The translations under genes were made by a program, and so were the position numbers. From JBEEFP01 sp041166085 (GTDB lineage Bacteria > Actinomycetota > Acidimicrobiia > Acidimicrobiales > JAFATL01): a stretch of 64,000 bases of DNA. The stretch spans positions 124,001 to 188,000 of the forward strand of contig JBEEFP010000031.1 in NCBI GenBank assembly GCA_041166085.1, in the 5' to 3' direction. Within the stretch, counting starts at the first letter, position 1; every line of letters starts with the position of its first letter. This document shows positions 43,476 through 48,920 of this stretch, piece by piece. The notes under the pieces are model-generated. The model made no database searches. It saw only the letters and a program-made list of their open reading frames with translations, and was not told where the DNA came from.

Positions 43476-45031
43476 CAGTGCAACGTCCCCTCTCGGTACT
43501 GGTCGCGCAACTTGCGCTTGTAGATCTTGCCGTTGTCCTCCCGCGGGAGGTGCTCGACGAAGTCAACCGAGCGCGGGCACTTGTAACCCGCCAGCTGCTC
43601 TCTGCACAGCGCCATGAGCTCGGACACGAGCTCGGCCGAGGGCTCGAGCCCGGGCTTGAGCTCGATGACGGCCTTGACCTCCTCGCCCCACTCAGGATGG
43701 GGGACACCGATGGTCGCGGCGTCCCCGACTGCGGGGTGGGTGAGGAGCACGGCGTCGATCTCGGCCGGGTACACGTTGACGCCGCCCGAGATGATGAGGT
43801 TGGCGGTGCGGTCGGTGAGGAAGAGCCAGCCGTCGTCGTCGACGTATCCCATGTCGCCGAGGGTGAAGTAGTCGTCGCGGTACGCGGAAGCGGTCTTCTC
43901 CTCCGCCTTGAAGTACTCGAAGCGGCCGACGGGCGGCGCCTTGAGGAACACGGTGCCCACCTGACCCGGCGTCGTCGGGTTCCCGTCGTCGTCTCGAACC
44001 ACCACCATGTTGGCGACGGGTCTGCCGACCGTCCCCGGGCGCTCGAGCCACGCCGTCGAGTCGACGAACGTCCCCAACCCCTCGGTCGCGGCGTAGTACT
44101 CGAACAGCACCGGACCGAACCACTCGATGACTCCATGCTTGACGGGCACCGGACACGGCGCGGCGCCGTGGATGACCATGCGCAACGACGACACGTCGTA
44201 CTTGGCGCGGACGTCGTCGGGGAGGGCGAGCAGGCGGTGGAACATCACCGGCACCAGGTGGGTGTGGCTGATGCGGTGGTCCTCGACCAGCCGGAGCATG
44301 AGCTCGGGCTCCCAGCCGTCCATCACCACGACGCCCACGCCGGCGTTGAGCGGCGCCGCGAGCGAGAAGGCCAGGGGAGCGGCGTGGTACAGCGGACCGG
44401 TACAGAGGTGGAGGTCGTCACCCGGCCGATAGCCGTACAGGTCCAGCGACGCCGCGCTGGTGGGCGGCGCCTCGCGTCGGTACACGCCCTTGGGTCGGCC
44501 CGTCGTCCCGGACGTGTAGAGCATCGACGAGCCGAGGACGGGGTCGGTGATGTCGTCGCCCGCCTCGACATCGAGCGCGTCGTCGTAGGAGATGAACCCG
44601 TCGATGTCGCCGCCGACGGCGAGCCGGACCTGCGCCGTGGGCGCGAGGGCGGCGACCTCGCGCGCGATGGCGCCGAAGCGAGCGTCGGCTACGAAGGCGC
44701 GCGCCTCGCAGTCGTCGACGATGTAGCCGGCTTCGTTGGCGGTCAGGTGCCAGTTGACGGGCGTGAGGCGGAATCCGGATCGGTTGGTCGCGGCCATGAC
44801 CTCCGCGAACTCGGCCCGATTGCTGCACAGGAGCGCGACGCCGTCACCCGCCTCCAGCCCTGCCCGCCGCAGCGCCCGGGCCAGTTGGTTGGCCCGCTGG
44901 TTCAGCTCAGCGAAGGTGCGGTCCCCGTGGGACGACACGACGGCCGCCCGGTCCGGGAAGCGCGCGGCCCAGTGGGCCAGCGTCATGCCCGTGCGTGCGG
45001 CCTCTTGCAGGGCGTCCGGCGCCTCGTCCAC
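43475..45031 (-). CDS. Acyl-CoA synthetase (AMP-forming, FadD-type)
   Basis: The 518-residue ligase shows the P-loop M-L-Y-T-S-G-T-T-G-R-P-K-G-V (about 168-181), Y-A-A-T-E-G near 315 (A5), Y-F-T-L-G-D-M-G-Y near 392 (A7), T-A-N-L-I-I-S-G-G-V-N-V-Y-P (A8) and the catalytic Lys in N-G-K-I-Y-K-R (A10). It activates a carboxylate to CoA, probably a fatty or steroid-derived acid. The GTG at 45031 follows TACGGT by 8 bases and is the first gene of the fadD-SDR-maoC operon. Confidence 0.92.
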   Translation of the reverse strand: MDEAPDALQEAARTGMTLAHWAARFPDRAAVVSSHGDRTFAELNQRANQLARALRRAGLEAGDGVALLCSNRAEFAEVMAATNRSGFRLTPVNWHLTANEAGYIVDDCEARAFVADARFGAIAREVAALAPTAQVRLAVGGDIDGFISYDDALDVEAGDDITDPVLGSSMLYTSGTTGRPKGVYRREAPPTSAASLDLYGYRPGDDLHLCTGPLYHAAPLAFSLAAPLNAGVGVVVMDGWEPELMLRLVEDHRISHTHLVPVMFHRLLALPDDVRAKYDVSSLRMVIHGAAPCPVPVKHGVIEWFGPVLFEYYAATEGLGTFVDSTAWLERPGTVGRPVANMVVVRDDDGNPTTPGQVGTVFLKAPPVGRFEYFKAEEKTASAYRDDYFTLGDMGYVDDDGWLFLTDRTANLIISGGVNVYPAEIDAVLLTHPAVGDAATIGVPHPEWGEEVKAVIELKPGLEPSAELVSELMALCREQLAGYKCPRSVDFVEHLPREDNGKIYKRKLRDQYREGTLH

Positions 45032-45039
45032 GAGGCGAG

Positions 45040-45045
45040 ACCGTA
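45040..45045 (-). promoter_or_regulatory. -10 element of the fadD-SDR-maoC operon
   Basis: TACGGT on the minus strand ends 8 bases before the fadD GTG at 45031, with no Shine-Dalgarno sequence. Confidence 0.4.
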
Positions 45046-45092
45046 GCCACCGCGGGCAGGAACGATCTCAGGCGCCGGCGAAAAGCTCCGTC

Positions 45093-45884
45093 ATGGGGCT
45101 CGGCCGCGACCCGTTGAGCAGGACGATGCTGGGGATCGTCCTGCTCGTGGCGCTCGCGATCGGCGGTGCGTGTGGCGCGGCCGGCCCCGTCCAGCCCATT
45201 GCCTCTGCCGGCCGTGCGCCGGTGTGGAGCGCGCCGTCCACGGACGCCACGACAACCACGATGCCCGATGCGCCTGCCCCGGCCACCGCCCTGCCCGGGG
45301 ACGGCGGGTCGGCGGGCGGGACCCGGGTGCTGCGGGCCGCGCCCGGCGGCCCGATCGTGACGGGGCGCATCGAGATCCCCAAGATCGGCCTGGACCACCT
45401 CACCTACGAGGGCAACACCCTCGCCCAGATCAACTACGGCCCGAGCCATTGGCCCGGCACGCCGATGCCCGGCCACGTGGGCAACGCGGTGTTCCCGGGC
45501 CACCGCATCACCCACACCCATCCGTTCTTCTTCATCGACCAGCTCGTCGCCGGCGACACGATCGTGTTCACCACCGGCGAAGGGCGCTTCGTCTACGAGG
45601 TGTACCAGTCGATGATCGTGCGCCCGAGTGAGACGTGGATCGTCGACAACACGCGTGACCCGATCCTCACCATCTTCGGCTGCCATCCACGGGGGAGCGC
45701 ACGGTTCCGCTACGTGGTCCGGGCTCGGCTGGTGTCAGCCCTTGCGCCGGCCCGCGCCGCACCGTCCCCAACGCCGCGTCCGGCTCCTGCCTCTCCCGCA
45801 CCTGCCCCTGCAGGGCCCCAACCCGCGCCGCCGCCGGCGACGACCACCACGACCCGGCCGAGCTGCGTCATCTGCCTCCATTAG
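45093..45884 (+). CDS. Class E-like sortase
   Basis: Sortases anchor surface proteins by transpeptidation. From the ATG at 45093 the 263-residue protein has an N-terminal membrane anchor (about 8-30) and a Thr/Pro linker. The sortase barrel (about 88-215) has catalytic His137 in F-P-G-H-R-I-T-H, Cys197 in T-I-F-G-C-H-P, and Arg at 204-206 in A-R-F-R-Y. The usual T-L-x-T-C is T-I-F-G-C here. A Pro/Ala tail ends in T-T-T-T-T-R-P-S-C. No LPxTG-type substrate is encoded nearby, so this is an orphan, probably housekeeping-type enzyme. Confidence 0.87.
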   Translation: MGLGRDPLSRTMLGIVLLVALAIGGACGAAGPVQPIASAGRAPVWSAPSTDATTTTMPDAPAPATALPGDGGSAGGTRVLRAAPGGPIVTGRIEIPKIGLDHLTYEGNTLAQINYGPSHWPGTPMPGHVGNAVFPGHRITHTHPFFFIDQLVAGDTIVFTTGEGRFVYEVYQSMIVRPSETWIVDNTRDPILTIFGCHPRGSARFRYVVRARLVSALAPARAAPSPTPRPAPASPAPAPAGPQPAPPPATTTTTRPSCVICLH

Positions 45885-45907
45885 AGGGGGCATGCGGGAC
45901 CCTGCTC

Positions 45908-45913
45908 TACACT
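45908..45913 (+). promoter_or_regulatory. -10 element of the coiled-coil / ANTAR regulator pair
   Basis: TACACT ends 10 bases before the ATG at 45924. No Shine-Dalgarno sequence is present. Confidence 0.4.
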
Positions 45914-45923
45914 TCGGCGCACC

Positions 45924-46211
45924 ATGTCCCGGTCCCTGATCGAGCGCCGACTGACGGCCGTCACCGACCGGCTCAGGCGCGCCCGCGCCGAGCTGGCCGT
46001 CATCGACGAGCAGCTGGCGGCCTTGGCGGACGCGGCCGACGAGACACGCGTGCGGGCTCTCGTGTCCGAGACGCCGCTTGCCGATCGCGAGCACGACGAG
46101 GCCCAGCGCCACGCCGATGCCATGGCCCGCAGCCGGGCTGCGGTGCTGGCGACGATCACCGAGCTGCAGCGGAACCAGGACGAGCTCCTCGACCGCCTCG
46201 TCACATCGTGA
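45924..46211 (+). CDS. Short coiled-coil protein upstream of ANTAR regulator
   Basis: The 95-residue product is a near-continuous alpha-helix (R-A-R-A-E-L-A-V-I-D-E-Q-L-A-A-L through L-A-T-I-T-E-L-Q-R-N-Q-D-E-L-L), with heptad-like hydrophobic spacing and no membrane segment. Its stop overlaps the GTG of the ANTAR response regulator, so it could modulate or accompany that regulator, but no direct evidence exists. Confidence 0.65.
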   Translation: MSRSLIERRLTAVTDRLRRARAELAVIDEQLAALADAADETRVRALVSETPLADREHDEAQRHADAMARSRAAVLATITELQRNQDELLDRLVTS

Positions 46212-46795
46212 GCACGCGCGTGGTGATCGCGGAGGACGAGGCCATCATCCGCCTCGACCTCAAGGAGATCCTCGAGGAGGAGGGCTACGAGGTCGTGGGC
46301 GAGACGGGCCGTGGCGACGAGGCCGTCGACCTCGTGCGCCAACACGACCCCGATCTCGCCATCCTCGACATCCGCATGCCGGGCATGGACGGACTGTCAG
46401 CGGCACGTGAGATCGCCGGCAACCGCCGCTCGGCCGTCCTGATCCTCACCGCGTACAGCCAGCGCAACCTCATCGAGGAGGCGCGCGACGCGGGTGCCCT
46501 CGCCTACTTGATCAAGCCCTTCCAGCGCAGCGAGCTCATCCCCGCCATCGAGGTCGCGCTCGGACGCTTCCGCGAGATGAAGTCGCTCGAGAGCGAGGTC
46601 AAGGGTCTCGAGGAGCAGCTGGAGACCCGCAAGGTCGTCGACCGGGCCAAGGGCATGCTCATGGACCAGCACGGTCTCTCCGAGAACGACGCCTTCTCGT
46701 TCATCCAGAAGACGGCCATGCAGCAGCGGGTGAAGACCAAGGTCATCGCCCAGCAGATCATCGACGGCGAGATCACACCGCCCACCCCGGCCTGA
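46208..46795 (+). CDS. pdtaR: ANTAR-domain response regulator (PdtaR-like)
   Basis: The 195-residue product has a receiver domain with E-D-E (9-11), phospho-acceptor Asp54 in I-L-D-I-R-M-P, Thr in I-L-T-A-Y and Lys in L-I-K-P-F. A coiled-coil linker and C-terminal ANTAR domain (about 135-190) follow, with R-K-V-V-D-R-A-K-G-M-L-M and the A-F-S-F-I-Q-K segment. ANTAR proteins bind paired RNA hairpins to prevent termination. The cognate PdtaS-type kinase is not adjacent. The GTG overlaps the upstream coiled-coil gene. Confidence 0.88.
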   Translation: MSTRVVIAEDEAIIRLDLKEILEEEGYEVVGETGRGDEAVDLVRQHDPDLAILDIRMPGMDGLSAAREIAGNRRSAVLILTAYSQRNLIEEARDAGALAYLIKPFQRSELIPAIEVALGRFREMKSLESEVKGLEEQLETRKVVDRAKGMLMDQHGLSENDAFSFIQKTAMQQRVKTKVIAQQIIDGEITPPTPA

Positions 46796-46812
46796 CCCCG
46801 CAACCCAACCCG

Positions 46813-46861
46813 CGTCTCGAGGAAATAGGCCACCGAATCGGTGGCCCATTTCCTCGAGACG
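46813..46861. terminator. Near-perfect 49-base inverted repeat between convergent genes
   Basis: Outer arms CGTCTCGAGGAAAT / ATTTCCTCGAGACG (14 pairs) and inner arms GGCCACCGA / TCGGTGGCC (9 pairs) are separated by a single A/C mismatch, with the centre at 46837. It lies between the stops of the ANTAR regulator and the DtxR-type gene. No U-tract is present. Either a bidirectional terminator or an exchangeable repeat element is plausible. Confidence 0.6.
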
Positions 46862-46880
46862 GCGGCCGTTGGGGTCAGGG

Positions 46881-47546
46881 TCAGGCGGTTGCGACGAAGA
46901 GTTGCGCCGCGAGGGTCGGGCCGAGGGCGATGGTGCCGTCGTCAGCGTCGAGGTCGAGGGTGAGGGTGCCGTCGGGCGCCCTCGTGCGCACGCGTGCACC
47001 CGCGCCCGGCACGAAACCGTGGTGACTCAGGTACGTGAGCGAGTCGGCGTCGATCTCCACCTTCTCGGTGACCCGCTCGAGGCGAACGTGGTCGCCCGGC
47101 TCGGTGTCGGTGAGCGCGTACTGGTCGTGGTCCGGCTTGGGGGTGCCCGGGATGGGGTTGCCGTGCGGGCATGTGCTCGGGTTGCCGAGCAGGTCGACGA
47201 GGCGGGCCTCGACCTCGTCGGAGATCACGTGCTCCCACCGGCACGCCTCTTCATGCGCCTTGTGCCACTCGAGTCCGATGATGTCGGTGAGCAGCCGCTC
47301 GGCCAGCCGGTGTTTGCGCACGACGCTCTCGGCCCGGGTCCGGCCCTTCGCCGTCAGGCGGATGGCACGTCCCTTCACCGTGACGTATCCGTCGACGCGC
47401 AGCCGTCCGATCATCTCCGACACCGACGGCGCCGCGTGTTGGAGGCGCTCGACCAGCCGGGCCTGGATCACGGCCGTGCCTTCTTCGTCGAGCTCGTGGA
47501 TCGCCTCGAGGTACTCCTCGAGCGGCGGATGGAAGCCGTCGTGCAT
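46881..47546 (-). CDS. DtxR/IdeR-family metal-dependent repressor
   Basis: The 221-residue product has an N-terminal winged helix with E-E-Y-L-E-A-I-H-E-L (about 10-19), P-S-V-S-E-M-I-G-R-L (recognition helix region, about 41-50). The metal-binding dimer domain follows, with R-L-A-E-R-L-L-T-D-I-I-G-L-E-W-H-K-A-H-E-E-A (about 83-104) and the C-P-H-G-N-P-I segment (Cys and His ligands). A C-terminal SH3-like domain is also present. It probably senses Fe2+ or Mn2+. GTG at 47552 is an alternative start overlapping the upstream stop. It is the last gene of the efe operon and likely feeds back on its operator. Confidence 0.9.
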   Translation of the reverse strand: MHDGFHPPLEEYLEAIHELDEEGTAVIQARLVERLQHAAPSVSEMIGRLRVDGYVTVKGRAIRLTAKGRTRAESVVRKHRLAERLLTDIIGLEWHKAHEEACRWEHVISDEVEARLVDLLGNPSTCPHGNPIPGTPKPDHDQYALTDTEPGDHVRLERVTEKVEIDADSLTYLSHHGFVPGAGARVRTRAPDGTLTLDLDADDGTIALGPTLAAQLFVATA

Positions 47547-47548
47547 CC

Positions 47549-47899
47549 TCACGCCCCCTTGACCGTGATGGGCGTGCGGATGCCCCGGCCCGTCTGCCCG
47601 GGCTTGCACGCCAGCTCGAACTTGCCGCCCCGCAGGTCCACAGTGACCAGGCGGCTGGTGCCGGGGCCCACGTTCTCGACCTCGCCCTCGATCTTGTCCC
47701 CGTCGCTGTACACGTAGAGCTCGGTGACCTTCTTGCCTTCGTTCCTGACCTCGAAGGTGATCTTGCCCGCGTCGAACGTCGTCTTCTCGGGCGTGCACTT
47801 CGAGTCGGTGGACACGACTGCGGTGGCGCCGGCCTTGTTGGACGAGCACGCCGCGCCGAGAAGGAGCAGACCGATGGTGGCGGCGAACAGCGAACGCAT
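47549..47899 (-). CDS. Cupredoxin-type lipoprotein (short EfeO-like)
   Basis: The 116-residue product has a lipobox L-G-A-A-C (Cys near residue 19), then a beta-sandwich domain with S-K-C-T-P near residue 40 and F-E-L-A-C-K-P-G-Q-T-G-R-G. These correspond to the N-terminal cupredoxin domain of EfeO, but the M75 peptidase domain is absent. It is expected to bind iron or copper outside the membrane and hand it to the permease. ATG at 47899 overlaps the efeU stop (TAATG), and the GTG/ATG of the dtxR-type gene follows directly. Confidence 0.8.
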   Translation of the reverse strand: MRSLFAATIGLLLLGAACSSNKAGATAVVSTDSKCTPEKTTFDAGKITFEVRNEGKKVTELYVYSDGDKIEGEVENVGPGTSRLVTVDLRGGKFELACKPGQTGRGIRTPITVKGA

Positions 47900-48741
47900 T
47901 ACGCGTGGACCTCCTGTGGCGTGGCGGAGCGGGCGGGCGATCGCGGTGACACGGGCCGGAAGAACAGCACCATGGTCGGCACGAGGTAGCCGATGTAGGC
48001 GACGACCTGCACCCACGTCGTGACCGGGCTGAAGTTGAAGACGCCCTTGAGGAGGGTGCCGTACCAGCTCGACGGCGGGATGTGCCGGGACACGTCGAAG
48101 GCGAGGGAGTTGAGCCCGCCGAGCACGGCCGCCTCCTGCAAGTCGTGGAAGCCGTACGCGAGCACGCCCGCGGCCACGACGATGAGGCCGGCCCCCGTCA
48201 CCTTGAAGAACGTGGCTAGGTTCAGGTGCACCGAGCCCCGGTAGAGCAGCCAGCCGACGACGGCTGCGCTCACGATGCCGAGGGTCGCGCCGGCCATCGG
48301 CCCCACGCCGGACCCCGCGGCCTGGATGGCGGGCCAGAGGAACAGCGCCGTCTCCAGGCCCTCGCGCCCGACGGCGAGGAAGGCCATGAGGCCGACGGCC
48401 ATGGCTCCCGCGGCGAGAGCGGTGTCGAGCTTGCCCTGCAGCTCGCCCTTCAGCGCGCGCGACTGGCGTCGCATCCAGAAGACCATCCACGTGACGAAGC
48501 CGACGGCGAGGATCGACATGACGCCGCCGAAGGTCTCCTGGGCCTCGAACGACATCGACCGCGACGTGAAGGTGAGGACGGCACCTACGCCCAGGCTGGC
48601 CGCTGCGGCCAGACCCACGCCGGACCACATCGCGGGGAGGCGGCTGCGGTGATCGGTCCGGACCAGATAGGCGACGAGGATGCCCACCACCAGGGCCGCC
48701 TCGAGCCCCTCGCGCAGTCCGATCAGGAAGTTCGAGAACAC
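47899..48741 (-). CDS. efeU: FTR1/EfeU-family ferrous/ferric iron permease
   Basis: The 280-residue, seven-helix protein carries two REGLE iron-binding motifs, R-E-G-L-E at residues 10-14 and R-E-G-L-E at 126-130, and conserved helices between. EfeU takes up iron in the EfeUOB system. No efeB peroxidase is present, so the system is minimal. It begins the efe operon, followed by the short EfeO-like lipoprotein and a DtxR-type repressor, and lies behind a probable iron-box palindrome. Confidence 0.9.
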   Translation of the reverse strand: MFSNFLIGLREGLEAALVVGILVAYLVRTDHRSRLPAMWSGVGLAAAASLGVGAVLTFTSRSMSFEAQETFGGVMSILAVGFVTWMVFWMRRQSRALKGELQGKLDTALAAGAMAVGLMAFLAVGREGLETALFLWPAIQAAGSGVGPMAGATLGIVSAAVVGWLLYRGSVHLNLATFFKVTGAGLIVVAAGVLAYGFHDLQEAAVLGGLNSLAFDVSRHIPPSSWYGTLLKGVFNFSPVTTWVQVVAYIGYLVPTMVLFFRPVSPRSPARSATPQEVHA

Positions 48742-48765
48742 CGCAGGTCTGTCTCCGTCGTCTTC

Positions 48766-48779
48766 TTAGGTCACCCTAA
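48766..48779 (-). promoter_or_regulatory. Probable iron box (DtxR/IdeR-type operator)
   Basis: TTAGG at 48766-48770 and CCTAA at 48775-48779 form an inverted repeat separated by four bases. They match the outer half-sites of DtxR/IdeR operators (about 13 of 19 positions of the consensus). The site lies 24 bases upstream of the efeU ATG. The repressor in the same operon would control it, giving autoregulation by iron. Confidence 0.65.
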
Positions 48780-48842
48780 TACTCCCTGGACGGTAACCCT
48801 GTATCTGACGACCCGTCAACTCCCGGGGCTTCTCGAACCCCT

Positions 48843-48893
48843 CGACTTCTGGACACTCAGGTGCGGATACCGCACCTGAGTGTCCAGAAGTCG
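48843..48893. repeat. Perfect 24-base inverted repeat with 3-base centre, upstream of polA
   Basis: The arms 48843-48866 and 48870-48893 are exact reverse complements, starting CGACTTCTGGACACTC and ending with the mirror CCAGAAGTCG. The centre is ATA. It lies between divergent efeU and polA, so it terminates neither neighbour in the usual sense. Its right arm lies just before the TACGAT -10 element of polA (48906), so it could overlap the promoter. Confidence 0.85.
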
Positions 48894-48905
48894 GGGAGGG
48901 GGCCG

Positions 48906-48911
48906 TACGAT
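48906..48911 (+). promoter_or_regulatory. -10 element of polA
   Basis: TACGAT ends 9 bases before the polA ATG at 48921. There is no Shine-Dalgarno sequence. The expected -35 region overlaps the right arm of the inverted repeat. Confidence 0.45.
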
Positions 48912-48920
48912 CGGCCCGGA

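Noticed and set aside
48861..48920. Upstream ATG for polA within the inverted repeat (in frame)
   Set aside because: It would add residues encoded by the palindrome with no homology to Pol I, and it lies before the -10 element.
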